This document shows, piece after piece, positions 7,443 through 16,102 of a stretch of 48,085 nt of DNA (the first letter of the stretch is position 1; each line of letters opens with the position of its first letter). The stretch covers positions 1 to 48,085 of the IMG/VR virus record IMGVR_UViG_3300047444_000117; one strand, written 5' to 3'. The notes under the pieces are model-generated. The model was given only the letters and a program-made list of their open reading frames with translations, was not told the origin of the DNA and did not search any database. Source of the stretch: a virus. Both the position numbers and the translations under genes were made by a program.

Positions 7443-7816
7443 TGGTATCGCGTAGACCCTCTAAGCGAGTCGTAACCGGCCTCCGTGCCGGTACGCTAAG
7501 TACTCGCCTCAGTTTGCAGCGCAAGACGGGAAAGGACGCGTTAGGACAGCCTACAAACACATGGACGGAATACGCCCAAGTGTGGGGCGCTGTCCTCCAG
7601 CTTAAAGGCGTGGAGAAAGTAACCGGTGGGACTTCCGTAGATACGGCCTCGGGTTCTATTCGCATTCGATACCGCACGGACGTTACCAACGGTGACCGCG
7701 TTGTAGCTCTCAGTGCGGACGGGCAAACCTTTAACATCAATTCCGTTATGCCTAACGCGGCCTCCCGTGAGTACACGGACCTCGTAGTAACGGAGAACGC
7801 TAACCAAGGGGGCTAG
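7442..7816 (+). CDS. Head closure / head-tail adaptor protein
   Basis: This 124-residue protein has the LSTRLSLQRKTGKDALGQPTNTW opening and the VWGAVLQLKG segment characteristic of SPP1 gp16-like head-tail adaptors (stopper proteins), a small beta-barrel that closes the portal channel after packaging. It lies between the gp6-like connector and the tail terminator candidate, the standard order. An N-terminal basic stretch precedes the barrel. Confidence 0.85.
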   Translation: MVSRRPSKRVVTGLRAGTLSTRLSLQRKTGKDALGQPTNTWTEYAQVWGAVLQLKGVEKVTGGTSVDTASGSIRIRYRTDVTNGDRVVALSADGQTFNINSVMPNAASREYTDLVVTENANQGG

Positions 7817-7818
7817 CT

Positions 7819-8166
7819 GTGATTGCTGAGCAAGTAATAGTATCCGCCCTCGGCGGCTTGGCTAACGGCTCCGTCTACCCTGACGTAGCCCCGGCGCATA
7901 CACCCACACCTTGGATAACGTACCAATCGGTAGGCGGTCCTGGGACAGCAAACCTAGACGGCACCGCCCAGGCGCTACGTAGCTCGCGCATGCAAGTAAC
8001 CGTGTGGGCGGCTACGCGATTAGGCGCGGCCCTCCTCATGGAGGACTGCTACCAGGCGCTAGTAAACCCCACGGTTAAAGCGGTACCTCTTGGCGCACCC
8101 ACAAGCCTCTATGAGGTGGACACCCTCCTCTACGGCTCCCGTCTAGATTTTTCGATCAAATATTAA
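7819..8166 (+). CDS. Tail completion / terminator protein (DUF3168-like)
   Basis: This 115-residue protein starts with GTG two bases after the previous stop. It resembles the HK97 gp10/lambda U-type tail-terminator proteins: a helix with EQVIVSALGGLANGSVYPDVAP, a TPWITYQSVGG strand and a conserved MQVTVWA core. It would cap the tail tube and join it to the head. It precedes the tube gene directly. Confidence 0.8.
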   Translation: MIAEQVIVSALGGLANGSVYPDVAPAHTPTPWITYQSVGGPGTANLDGTAQALRSSRMQVTVWAATRLGAALLMEDCYQALVNPTVKAVPLGAPTSLYEVDTLLYGSRLDFSIKY

Positions 8167-8175
8167 GGACTACAA

Positions 8176-8610
8176 ATGACTACTCAAACGTCTACGGCGC
8201 TCTCCGCACAGGGCACGGGCATTCAAATTGATACGGGCACTGCGGGTACCCCATTGCTGGTAGATATTACCAACGTGTCGGACATTTCCGGCTTTGACGG
8301 CAAGGCTACGCAAATTGACGTTACTAACCTTAAGTCCACGGCTAAGGAGCGGCGCGCAGGTCTGCAAGATTGGGGCTCGGTTACGCTCGCAACGGACATT
8401 AACCTTAAAGAAGCATCGCACGCGGCGCTACTGGCGGCTAAGCAAGCGGGCACGGCAAAGAGCTTTACGGTTACGTTGTCGGACACTTCCAAAATTGCCT
8501 TTACGGCATTTGTGTCCACGTTCCCGATTAGTGCAAAGGTTGACGCAGTGTACAAGGGGAATATCGTCTTGGACATTACCGGCGACATTACTGTTACGCC
8601 AGCGGCCTAA
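8176..8610 (+). CDS. Major tail tube protein
   Basis: This 144-residue protein contains DITNVSDISGFDGKATQIDVTNLKSTAKERRAGLQDWGSV, a pattern found in lambda-V-like and HK97-like tube subunits, and ends without the extra Ig-like domain present in lambda V. It stacks into hexameric rings around the tape measure. The leader AAGGACTACA resembles that of the capsid gene, fitting high expression. An intrinsic terminator follows. Confidence 0.9.
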   Translation: MTTQTSTALSAQGTGIQIDTGTAGTPLLVDITNVSDISGFDGKATQIDVTNLKSTAKERRAGLQDWGSVTLATDINLKEASHAALLAAKQAGTAKSFTVTLSDTSKIAFTAFVSTFPISAKVDAVYKGNIVLDITGDITVTPAA

Positions 8611-8617
8611 CTACGGG

Positions 8618-8640
8618 GCGGGCTACGGCCCGCTTTTAAA
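8618..8640 (+). terminator. Intrinsic terminator after the tail tube gene
   Basis: GCGGGC-TACG-GCCCGC forms a six-pair GC stem with a tetraloop, followed directly by TTTT (8634-8637). It would partly stop transcription after the tube gene and so raise tube output relative to the tape measure. The next gene has its own ribosome site (AAGG at 8653) and presumably gets read-through. Confidence 0.75.
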
Positions 8641-8666
8641 TCACTTCCCAATTTTAAGGCTAGATA

Positions 8667-9002
8667 ATGGATAAAGCACAACTCCTCGCACTCGTGAAGT
8701 CTGACGTTAAAGAGGTGGAAATTAAGGCCCTCGGAGTGCTCCTCAAGTTCCGCAAATTTACGGGTAAGGTGCGCGACGAGTTCCACGCGGCGGTCAAGGC
8801 TGGTGACGGTTCGGCATCGCACTTTGAGGCGGCGATTACTGCGGCTACTGTGGTTGACGACGACCACAACGCAATGTTTACCCAAGAGGACGTAGCCGCA
8901 CTGCAAGACGCGAATGCTGTGGCTCTCTCAGAGATTGCTAAAGCGGCTATGGACGTCAATAAGATTGGTGCTGCGGCTGAGGAAGAAGCAGCAAAAAACT
9001 AA
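8667..9002 (+). CDS. Tail assembly chaperone, G-like (pre-frameshift product)
   Basis: This 111-residue acidic helical protein is the short form of the tail chaperone pair, equivalent to lambda gpG. It keeps the tape measure soluble and recruits tube subunits. The reading frame ends ...GCA GCA AAA AAC TAA, so the slippery heptamer lies immediately before the stop. Position between tube and tape measure genes and the frame relation to the next gene support the assignment. Confidence 0.9.
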   Translation: MDKAQLLALVKSDVKEVEIKALGVLLKFRKFTGKVRDEFHAAVKAGDGSASHFEAAITAATVVDDDHNAMFTQEDVAALQDANAVALSEIAKAAMDVNKIGAAAEEEAAKN

Positions 9003-9367
9003 GGGCCAGCCCGGAGCGCTTAATGTGGTTCCGGCTGGCTAAAGCGTTAGGTAAGTCGGTTAGACAGGCACAGGAGGAGATTGACTCGGCGGAGTTTGGC
9101 GAGTGGATAGCGTTCTACTCGATTGAGCCGTTCGGGGACCGCATAGAGGACTTGCGCGCGGGTATTATCGCTAGCGCGATTGCAAACTGTAATCGCTCCA
9201 AAGACACTCCACCGTACAAGCCCTTGGACTTTATCCCTTGGGCGCAAGAGCCTGTAGTTAAGTCCGGCCCGCCTCCCGCTGAGGCTATTGCGGCGCTATT
9301 CGGCGTCAATCTCACGGAGGCTAAAGCAAGTGGCAAAAAGCAATTCATTGTCCGTAGAGGGGCTTGA
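8667..9367 (+). CDS. Tail assembly chaperone fusion G-GT made by -1 frameshift
   Basis: Slipping back one base at 8993-8999 joins the 111-residue G part to the 9023-9367 frame with no stop between, giving about 233 residues. The linking codons encode LRASPERL. The downstream part (WFRLAKALGKSVRQAQEEID...FGEWIAFYSIEPFGDRIEDLRAGI) matches the DUF4035-type T domain, which binds tube protein. Whether the T part can also start alone at the ATG at 9023 is open; no convincing ribosome site precedes it. As in lambda, the fusion would be a minor product. Confidence 0.88.
8993..8999 (+). promoter_or_regulatory. Programmed -1 frameshift slippery site A-AAA-AAC
   Basis: The heptamer A AAA AAC fits the X XXY YYZ rule in the correct zero frame, directly before TAA at 9000-9002. 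The minus-one frame continues to 9367. Its place between two tail chaperone genes is the conserved position of such sites in siphoviruses. Confidence 0.9.
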
Positions 9368-9785
9368 CGGCCTAGCGGATACGTTTAAGCGTATGGCTGA
9401 CCCCGCCAAGCAAGAGGACGCGCTTAGAAAAGCGGCGGCGGCGGGTGTTTCCGTATTCAAGCAAGAGATTACTTACCGGGTTCCCGTTCGGTACGGGTTC
9501 CTTAAGCAAAGTGTGTCTGTCGCGTTCCTAGATGATGAGTCGGTTAAGAGCAAAGTAGCTACATACGAGACAGTGTTTATCGGCACCGCCCCGGACATTC
9601 AAGGTATCAAATCGGACAAGTGGTTAAAGGGTATGCGCAACGTAGACGTAGCCCGGTGGCTAGAGTTTGGTACGTCCAAAATGCCCGCGTACCCGTCCGT
9701 GCGTCCTGCCTTTGACGCGAAGAAACAAGAGGCCGTGGACGCAGCGGCGGCAAAGTTTAGGGAGGTTGTCATAGATGGCGAGTAA
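9330..9785 (+). CDS. Minor tail / head-tail joining protein (HK97 gp10-like)
   Basis: I start this gene at GTG 9330, which has GGAGG at 9316-9320. The alternative in-frame ATG at 9288 lies deep inside the chaperone gene. The 151-residue product has GLADTFKRMADPAKQEDALRKAA, YRVPVRYGFLKQSV and VARWLEFGTSKMPAYPSVRPAF. These match the HK97 gp10 family, whose RWLEFGTSKMPAxPFxRPAF motif is diagnostic. In most phages this gene precedes the tube gene; here it follows the chaperones. It overlaps the tape measure start. Confidence 0.85.
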   Translation: MAKSNSLSVEGLDGLADTFKRMADPAKQEDALRKAAAAGVSVFKQEITYRVPVRYGFLKQSVSVAFLDDESVKSKVATYETVFIGTAPDIQGIKSDKWLKGMRNVDVARWLEFGTSKMPAYPSVRPAFDAKKQEAVDAAAAKFREVVIDGE

Positions 9786-12531
9786 CAATGAGGTAAAGAC
9801 AAAATTCACCGCTGACTCCTCCGGCTTTACTGCGGCGGTCGATAAGGCCAGCCAACGTATTAGCGCATACGCGGCTAGTACGGGTCGCGCTAAAGAGGTC
9901 CTGGAGAATTTCCAACAAGCCTTGGAGGAGTCCGGGGCCAGCACAAGTAAGCAAGTTCAGGAAATCGCTAAGGCGGTTGTACAAATGGACAAAATGGCTA
10001 GCACTGCGGGCAAGACCCGTGCGGAGCTAGCGAGCATGAAAGCGGAGAGCCTCGGTATCTCCTCCGCAATGAAGGGATACATTAGCGACATTGACGAGGC
10101 CACTAAGCACACCCACTCATTTAGTCTAGCGAGCGCGGGCGCGCAACGTGAGTTGCTGGTGTTGGGTCATGAGTTATCGCAAGGCAGAATTAAGAATTTT
10201 GCCAGTTCTCTTACGGTCCTCGCTAACCGCGCGGGTGCCATGAGTTTGATCTTTAACCCGCTGGCCCTCGGTATTGGTGCCGTGGCTGCTGTAGCCGCTC
10301 TGTCTGCTGAGGTAGTGCATAAGGACGCAGAGGAGCTTGAGGGCTACGCGGACACCGTACAAAAGCTCTCGCAGCAAACCGGCCAAAGCACAAAGAGCAT
10401 TCAGGAGTGGTCTTACGCTACTCAGTCTGTTGGCCTAGACGCTAAGGACTCGGCTAAGGCTATCGTTGCCCTGGGTGAGGCTCAGAATAAGGCCGTAGAG
10501 GGCAATAAGAACGCGGCCAACGCATTTACGGCTCTCGGTATCTCCATGCAACAGGTCAAGAGTGAGTCACCTCACGACATGTTGCTAGACGTTGCGGACG
10601 CGTTCCAACAGTCTCAGGACAGCGCGGCTAAGGCTGCGGTAGCTCATGAGTTGTTCGGTGAGGCTGGCGAGAAGCTAATCCCGTTGCTCGATAAGGGACG
10701 TACTGGTATTGAGGAGTATGCGGCTCAGGCTACGCGGTTAGGTGGCGTGCTATCGGACGATACGATTAAGCAACTCGCCTCCATGAAGGAACACACGGAG
10801 GAAGCTCACGCGGAATGGGAGGCAATGACCCTACACGCAAAGGCTCAGCTTATCCCGGCTATCGAAGCTATCACGGGAGCCTTTAGCGATAACTCCGCTA
10901 TGGGTCCGGTTATTGACGACTTCTATAAGGGCGTGCTTGAAACGTTCCGGGTTGTGGCTACCGCTGCGGGGTTAGTCGTTACTGGTATCCGCCAGGTTAT
11001 CACCACGATTGCTACGCTAGGTGCGGAGGCTAAGGACTTTTGGGACGCTGACTTTAGCGCGATGGTTACGGACGCTAAGGGAGGCTACGATAAGCTCAAG
11101 GCGGAGGGAGACGGTTACCTAGCTTTTACTAAGAAGCTGTGGAGCGACGTAGGTAGCATCCCCACGCCTAAGATTGGTCCTACTGGCGATAAACAGATTC
11201 ACTACGCCAAGGGCGAGAAAGCTCCTAAGAAGGGTAACGAGAACGAGCTTAACGGCCAAATCGCAGAGCTAAACACACAGCTTAAGAACATAGACGATAG
11301 CCGCAAGGAACACCTCGAAAGCCTCAAGGTGGACTTTGATAAGGGTCTGTTGGACTACCGCGATTACTACGTAAAGGTTATCGCAACCAACGAGGACTAT
11401 TACAAGCAAGAGGAAGCAATCCAGGAGAAGCGGATTGAGCTTGCTAAACAGAAAAAGAATATTGCGGCGGCGCAAAGTGCGCAGCAAGAGCTAAACCGCT
11501 TGGAGCATGAGCGCGTTACGGCTGCACAGAAAGCCTCTGACGACCTCGGCAAGACGTTTGAGAAGCGTGCACTTGATACTAAGAAGTACGCGGAGCAAGC
11601 GGAGGCCGCTACACGTCTACAGGCGGACGGTTACGCTAAGACTGACGCAGAGCGCTTTATGTCTCCGCAGCAGAAGTCCGACTACTCCGGCGAGGTGAAA
11701 CTCCGTGAGAACTACTACAAAGAGGTAGTTAAGCTCAAGGAGGAGTACGACTCTAAAAAGATTGACCAACAGCAATACGACGACAAGACGCAAATAGCCG
11801 CTCAGGCGTTCTCTGACCAAGAGGCCCTTTACACAAAGCATCTTGAGAACGAGCAAGCAATCCGTAACAGCTATCAGGACCAAATCAAGCTGAGTATTAC
11901 GGGCATTGCTAGCGCGGGTAGGACTAACGCTCAGTACGTAGGAGACGCCTTTACCTCCGTGTGGGGCTCTATGTCTAGCGCGCTTGATGCGTTCGTTACT
12001 ACGGGCAAGCTCAACTTTAGCCAGTTCGCCAGCAGTGTACTTGCCGATATGGCGAAAATCGCGCTACATGCTGCGGAAATGCAAATTTTCCAAAGCGTGG
12101 CTAGCGGGTGGTCCGGGTTCTCTACGGGCGGCTCCGTGGGCCACTATGCGGACGGCGGACACATTAGCGGTCCCGGCTCAGGTACTAGCGATAGTATCCC
12201 GGCCATGCTCTCTAATGGTGAGTTTGTGGTTAAGGCTGACGCAGCCAGCAAACACCGTAGTTTGCTAGAGGCTATCAACTCAGGTCATGCACAGCACTTC
12301 GCTACAGGCGGAGCCGTTGGTGACTCCGTTTCCTCGTCCTCGGATAGCTCGGGCAATGGTTCGGGTACGGGCGTAAACATCACCGTAAATCACGGCCAAG
12401 GCGGCGGGCTCACGGAGCAAGACGCTAAGGATATGCACGCACTAATCCAGGCGTTTGTAGATAAGCGTATGGACCAACGGATGCGGGGACAAGGCTCGTA
12501 TAGCTATCAAATGAAGTACGGATTAATCTAG
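9775..12531 (+). CDS. Tail tape measure protein
   Basis: This 918-residue protein sets tail length; at about 0.15 nm per residue it predicts a tail near 140 nm (family rule). It has an N-terminal coiled-coil region (residues 1-150), a hydrophobic segment around FNPLALGIGAVAAVAALSA (about 158-180), and long helical stretches (about 480-700). The Gly-rich C-terminus with YADGGHISGPGSGTSD and SNGEFVVKA is typical of lambda-H-like tape measures. The ATG lies inside the end of the preceding gene with GGGAGG ahead of it. Confidence 0.95.
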   Translation: MASNNEVKTKFTADSSGFTAAVDKASQRISAYAASTGRAKEVLENFQQALEESGASTSKQVQEIAKAVVQMDKMASTAGKTRAELASMKAESLGISSAMKGYISDIDEATKHTHSFSLASAGAQRELLVLGHELSQGRIKNFASSLTVLANRAGAMSLIFNPLALGIGAVAAVAALSAEVVHKDAEELEGYADTVQKLSQQTGQSTKSIQEWSYATQSVGLDAKDSAKAIVALGEAQNKAVEGNKNAANAFTALGISMQQVKSESPHDMLLDVADAFQQSQDSAAKAAVAHELFGEAGEKLIPLLDKGRTGIEEYAAQATRLGGVLSDDTIKQLASMKEHTEEAHAEWEAMTLHAKAQLIPAIEAITGAFSDNSAMGPVIDDFYKGVLETFRVVATAAGLVVTGIRQVITTIATLGAEAKDFWDADFSAMVTDAKGGYDKLKAEGDGYLAFTKKLWSDVGSIPTPKIGPTGDKQIHYAKGEKAPKKGNENELNGQIAELNTQLKNIDDSRKEHLESLKVDFDKGLLDYRDYYVKVIATNEDYYKQEEAIQEKRIELAKQKKNIAAAQSAQQELNRLEHERVTAAQKASDDLGKTFEKRALDTKKYAEQAEAATRLQADGYAKTDAERFMSPQQKSDYSGEVKLRENYYKEVVKLKEEYDSKKIDQQQYDDKTQIAAQAFSDQEALYTKHLENEQAIRNSYQDQIKLSITGIASAGRTNAQYVGDAFTSVWGSMSSALDAFVTTGKLNFSQFASSVLADMAKIALHAAEMQIFQSVASGWSGFSTGGSVGHYADGGHISGPGSGTSDSIPAMLSNGEFVVKADAASKHRSLLEAINSGHAQHFATGGAVGDSVSSSSDSSGNGSGTGVNITVNHGQGGGLTEQDAKDMHALIQAFVDKRMDQRMRGQGSYSYQMKYGLI

Positions 12532-12539
12532 GAGCGTAC

Positions 12540-13031
12540 ATGCTTACACAGGAACGGCTCAAGGAGCTAGTGCACTACGATCCGGCTACCGGGCTGTTTA
12601 CCTGGCGGGTGGCGCGGCCTAAGTGTCGCGTAGGTGGTCTGGTCGGTTCTACAGACAGCAAAGGTTACTTACGCGCACGAATCGACTACGTAGAGTACCG
12701 CCTACATAGATTAGCAGTACTTTACATGGTCGGGGAGTTTCCCGCTCTAGAGGTTGACCATAAAAACCTAGTGCGTGCGGACAATAGGTGGGAAAACCTC
12801 CGGCTAGCAACGGGTAGCCAGAATCAACATAACAAAGGCACGCAACGTAACAATACGTCCGGGTTCGTTGGTGTCTCGTTCTTTCGGCGCACGGGTACTT
12901 GGCGGGCGCGCTGCAAAGTTAAGGGCCGCGAGGTCTCCTTAGGCTACTACAAAACCGCTGAGCTAGCTGCGTCCGCTGTTAGCGCCGCTCGGGAGCGACT
13001 ACACGGCGAGTTTGCACGGAGGACAAATTGA
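12540..13031 (+). CDS. HNH-AP2 homing endonuclease 3, between tape measure and M
   Basis: This 163-residue paralogue of the other HNH-AP2 proteins has an HNH core VDHKNLVRADNRWENLR (about residues 78-94) and an AP2-like domain from GFVGVSFFRRTGTWRAR onward, ending LHGEFARRTN. It follows the tape measure by eight bases and overlaps the TTG start of the M gene, so it sits between genes that are adjacent in lambda. It is intact. Confidence 0.88.
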   Translation: MLTQERLKELVHYDPATGLFTWRVARPKCRVGGLVGSTDSKGYLRARIDYVEYRLHRLAVLYMVGEFPALEVDHKNLVRADNRWENLRLATGSQNQHNKGTQRNNTSGFVGVSFFRRTGTWRARCKVKGREVSLGYYKTAELAASAVSAARERLHGEFARRTN

Positions 13032-13366
13032 CAACCCAAGTATTTACGTGGTCTCCGCTAGTCGATCCCACGGGACAGACTAAGTTTATTACCCGCGTAG
13101 CCCAATTTGCAGACGGGTATAGCCAGTCTGTACCGGACGGCCTCAACAACAAAAAGGCTACATGGCCCCTAACCTTTGCGGGTACGTCCGCAGAGATTAC
13201 TCCTATCAAGGCATTCCTAGACGCGCGCAACGGGTCCACGTCTTTCTATTGGACGGCACCCCTTGGCGTGCAATCTTTATTCAGGTGTGCAGATTACTCG
13301 CTCAAGGCTTCAGGAGGCGATATGTACACACTCAGCGCAAACTTTGAGGAGGTGTTTAGTCCGTGA
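13028..13366 (+). CDS. Minor tail protein M
   Basis: This 112-residue protein of the lambda M family (F-x-W-x-P near the start, RVAQFADGYSQSVPDGLNN, then FYWTAPLG) joins the tail tip below the tape measure. Start is a TTG overlapping the HNH stop (TTGA), with GGAGG just upstream. Length matches lambda M (109). It precedes a fibre gene instead of L. Confidence 0.9.
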   Translation: MTTQVFTWSPLVDPTGQTKFITRVAQFADGYSQSVPDGLNNKKATWPLTFAGTSAEITPIKAFLDARNGSTSFYWTAPLGVQSLFRCADYSLKASGGDMYTLSANFEEVFSP

Positions 13367-14673
13367 CCGCATTACTGACGATTAACCAAGGTACGGCCCC
13401 GGCTGGATCGGACGGGGATACAGTCCGCTCCGCTTTCTCGAAAGTTAACGCCAACGTAGCTGTACTCCAAACCCAAGCCGCACTCACCTCCGCTACAGGC
13501 ATTACCACGGCCCAAGAACTCACCACGGCGCATATAGGTAAGCGGGTTAATATCACGCTAGCGAGTGCGGGTGTCGTAAATCTCCCCGCCGCGTCTACCT
13601 GTACAGCGGATAGCGTTATCCTCCTCCGCAACATCGGGACTACCGTTGTAACGCTGGCTATTACCACGGGTTCCGCCGACACCGTAGCACTATCCAAGTT
13701 GAACCCAGGTGAGTCTGCATTGATGGACACGGACGGTATACACGCGTGGAATGTGCTTACGCGAGGTCGGTCAAACTCGGATAACGAGATTGTCAACGGT
13801 AACTGTACGGTCAATGGTAACGAGGTTGTCGGCGGCACATTGGGCGTAACCGGCAACGGCACCGTTGGCGGTACGCTCGGTGTAACGGGCTTATCTACCT
13901 TGACAGGCGGGGCGTCTTTTGGTGCAAGCGGGCAAGCTGCTATATCGTCGGCGGGCGCGTATTCCGGCGTAGGCGCGTCATACACGGGTAACGTTAGCGT
14001 AGGTGGAACACTCGGGGTTACGGGTCAAGCTACATTTACGCTCCGCCCTACATTCGCGTCTAAAACGCCGTGGGATACCGGGAACCTTGCTAACCCCGCA
14101 ACGTTGGATACCGGCCAAACTTTCACAGCTACAAAGACTTTCACAGGGCAGATTAACATTAGCCGTCAAGCGCCTAACGGTACATGGTCAAACGCACCCC
14201 TGGTAATTGCCGGGTACCCCGGTGTTGGTTCTATTGGTTTAGGTAGTGGTACCTCCGCGGTCACCATGCGTTGTTCTGCTACCTCCGGTACGCTTGAGGT
14301 TGTCTCCTATGACTCGTCTGTATTCGCGCCTATCTCGGCGTCCGCGTTCAACGTCAACTCAGACCGCGCGATTAAGACTGACGTTACGCCACTAGCGGAC
14401 GTAACCGAACAACTACGGGCATTGCGCGGCGTCTCGTATCGTATGAAGCAAGGCGGCGAGGCACAGTTAGGCGTCATCGCCCAAGAGGTACAGGCAGTGT
14501 TCCCGGAGGCGGTCGTAGAGACGGGCCTTATGATCGATGAAACCGGCCGCGTGGTGGTGGAAGGCGGAAGGCCCATGCTGGCGGTCAACTATAACGCCCT
14601 TGTCCCAGTACTCCTCCAGGCTCTGCGGGAAATGGATGCCCGCATTGCCGAACTGGAGGGCAAATGTCAATAA
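13363..14673 (+). CDS. Tail fibre with S74 intramolecular chaperone
   Basis: This 436-residue fibre starts at a GTG overlapping the M stop. The middle is Gly/Thr/Val-rich with repeated GGTLGVTG units (about residues 155-225), as in beta-structured trimeric fibres. The C-terminal 104 residues are a Peptidase_S74 (endosialidase-type) chaperone: SDRAIKTD with Ser333 and Lys338, then GVIAQEVQAVFPEAV and VNYNALVPVLLQALREM, and a final helix. The chaperone trimerises and then cuts itself off before the catalytic Ser. Its place between M and L, genes adjacent in lambda, suggests insertion of a receptor-binding module. Confidence 0.9.
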   Translation: MTALLTINQGTAPAGSDGDTVRSAFSKVNANVAVLQTQAALTSATGITTAQELTTAHIGKRVNITLASAGVVNLPAASTCTADSVILLRNIGTTVVTLAITTGSADTVALSKLNPGESALMDTDGIHAWNVLTRGRSNSDNEIVNGNCTVNGNEVVGGTLGVTGNGTVGGTLGVTGLSTLTGGASFGASGQAAISSAGAYSGVGASYTGNVSVGGTLGVTGQATFTLRPTFASKTPWDTGNLANPATLDTGQTFTATKTFTGQINISRQAPNGTWSNAPLVIAGYPGVGSIGLGSGTSAVTMRCSATSGTLEVVSYDSSVFAPISASAFNVNSDRAIKTDVTPLADVTEQLRALRGVSYRMKQGGEAQLGVIAQEVQAVFPEAVVETGLMIDETGRVVVEGGRPMLAVNYNALVPVLLQALREMDARIAELEGKCQ

Positions 14674-15344
14674 CAGCGGACGTACAACAGCTAGAACCCG
14701 GCGCGCTTGTCGAGCTTTACGAATTGGACTCCTCAGTAATGGGCGGTGACGTGTTGCGGTTCCACGCTCACCTCCAGGCCGGGCCTATCGTTTGGCAAGG
14801 CGTGGAGTACACGGCGTGGCCTATCATGGCTCACGGATTCGAGCGGGTAGGCGGAGCGTCTCAGCCCTCGCCCACTCTCACCGTGGCTAACCTGGACGGC
14901 TCTATTTCCACTCTGTGTATTCTCCTCGGTGACCTCGTGGGCGCAAAGGTAAAGCGGCACCGCACGCTAGCCAAGTACCTAGACGGACAACCCACGGCGG
15001 ACCCTACGGCGGAAATGCCGGTAGAGCTTTGGCTTATCGAGCAAAAGACGGCAGAGACTAACCTTAACGTTGAGTTTACCTTGTCGTCCGTGCTGGACTT
15101 CTCCGGGAGACAACTACCTAACCGCCAGGTAGTGGCTACGCTATGCCCGCAAGAGTGGGCGTACCGTGGCCCTATCTGCGGCTATACGGGGACCGCGTAC
15201 TTTGACGCTAACAACAATCCGGTTAGTGACCCCTCGCAAGACGTATGCGGGCGTAGGCTATCTAGCTGTAAGTGTCGATTCGGGGCGGATAATCCTTTAC
15301 CGTTCGGTGGGTTCCCCGCTGCGGGAACGGCGGGCACGCTTTGA
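14664..15344 (+). CDS. Minor tail protein L
   Basis: This 226-residue protein of the lambda L family has an N-terminal PGALVELYELD, the central PTLTVANLDGSI...LLGDLVGAKVKRHRT motif, and a C-terminal Cys cluster (LCPQEW, ICGYTG, DVCGRRLSSCKC). In lambda this cluster holds a 4Fe-4S centre at the tail tip. Start overlaps the fibre gene by ten bases. Confidence 0.92.
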   Translation: MSITADVQQLEPGALVELYELDSSVMGGDVLRFHAHLQAGPIVWQGVEYTAWPIMAHGFERVGGASQPSPTLTVANLDGSISTLCILLGDLVGAKVKRHRTLAKYLDGQPTADPTAEMPVELWLIEQKTAETNLNVEFTLSSVLDFSGRQLPNRQVVATLCPQEWAYRGPICGYTGTAYFDANNNPVSDPSQDVCGRRLSSCKCRFGADNPLPFGGFPAAGTAGTL

Positions 15345-16102
15345 CTAGCGCCTCACTTAAGGAGTCTATCGCCCGCCATGCTTTGGACTCCTACCCTAAT
15401 GAGTGTTGCGGCTTGGTGGTCAACGGTGAGTATTTTCCTTGCCGTAACACCTCCGCAGCACCTACGGATGGTTTCGAGATTGACCCGGACGACTACATAG
15501 CGGCGGAGACGTTCGGGACCATTACCGCCCTTGTCCACTCACACCCAGGCGCTAGCGCTAAACCATCGCAGCATGACCTAACCGTATGCGAGGAGGCCGG
15601 TATCCCTTTGTGGGTAATCGTCTCTTTGGGCGCACAGGCGGACGGTTCTATAGCGATTGAGGATTGGTACGAATTCAGCCCTACCGGGTACTCTGCCCCT
15701 CTCGTTGGTTGCGAGTTTTCACACGGTACTAACGATTGCTACGGCCTTATCCGCCGCTGGTACTGGCAAACCCACGCAATAGACCTACCGGACTTTCCCC
15801 GTTCCTCGGAATGGTGGGATGACGGACATAGCGATTTGTACACAGAGGGCTTTCCTAAAGCGGGATTTGTACCTCTCACGGAGAACGATATACCGCTAGA
15901 GGTGGGAGACGTTCTCCTTATGCGTATCCGCTCGCGTAACAACGTACCTAATCATGCGGCGGTTTATGTGGGTGACGGAAAAATACTCCACCACTGCTAC
16001 GGCCAGCTATCCCGACATGATTTATTCGCTCGGTATGCGGACTACGTAACGCACACGCTTAGACATAAGGAGGCGCATACATGGAACAAGTCCGCACAGT
16101 AA
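15341..16102 (+). CDS. Tail tip protein K: JAMM metalloprotease plus NlpC/P60 hydrolase
   Basis: This 253-residue two-domain protein begins at a TTG overlapping the L stop. The N-terminal Mov34/JAB domain has Glu21, the HSHP zinc motif (about 66-69) and Ser/Asp downstream. The C-terminal NlpC/P60 domain has its catalytic Cys in NDCYGLIRRWY (about residue 133) and His in NHAAVYVG. It would trim tail-tip proteins and cut peptidoglycan stem peptides during DNA entry. Order L-K-I-J is as in lambda. Confidence 0.92.
   Translation: MTSASLKESIARHALDSYPNECCGLVVNGEYFPCRNTSAAPTDGFEIDPDDYIAAETFGTITALVHSHPGASAKPSQHDLTVCEEAGIPLWVIVSLGAQADGSIAIEDWYEFSPTGYSAPLVGCEFSHGTNDCYGLIRRWYWQTHAIDLPDFPRSSEWWDDGHSDLYTEGFPKAGFVPLTENDIPLEVGDVLLMRIRSRNNVPNHAAVYVGDGKILHHCYGQLSRHDLFARYADYVTHTLRHKEAHTWNKSAQ

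Noticed and set aside
9023-9367. The T-like chaperone part as an independent gene from ATG 9023
   Set aside because: No convincing ribosome site precedes it and the frameshift site joins it to the upstream gene; kept only as part of the fusion.
13356-13985. 209-residue leftward frame over the tail fibre gene
   Set aside because: Antisense to a well-supported fibre gene and rich in Pro/Val/Ala; a codon-bias artefact.
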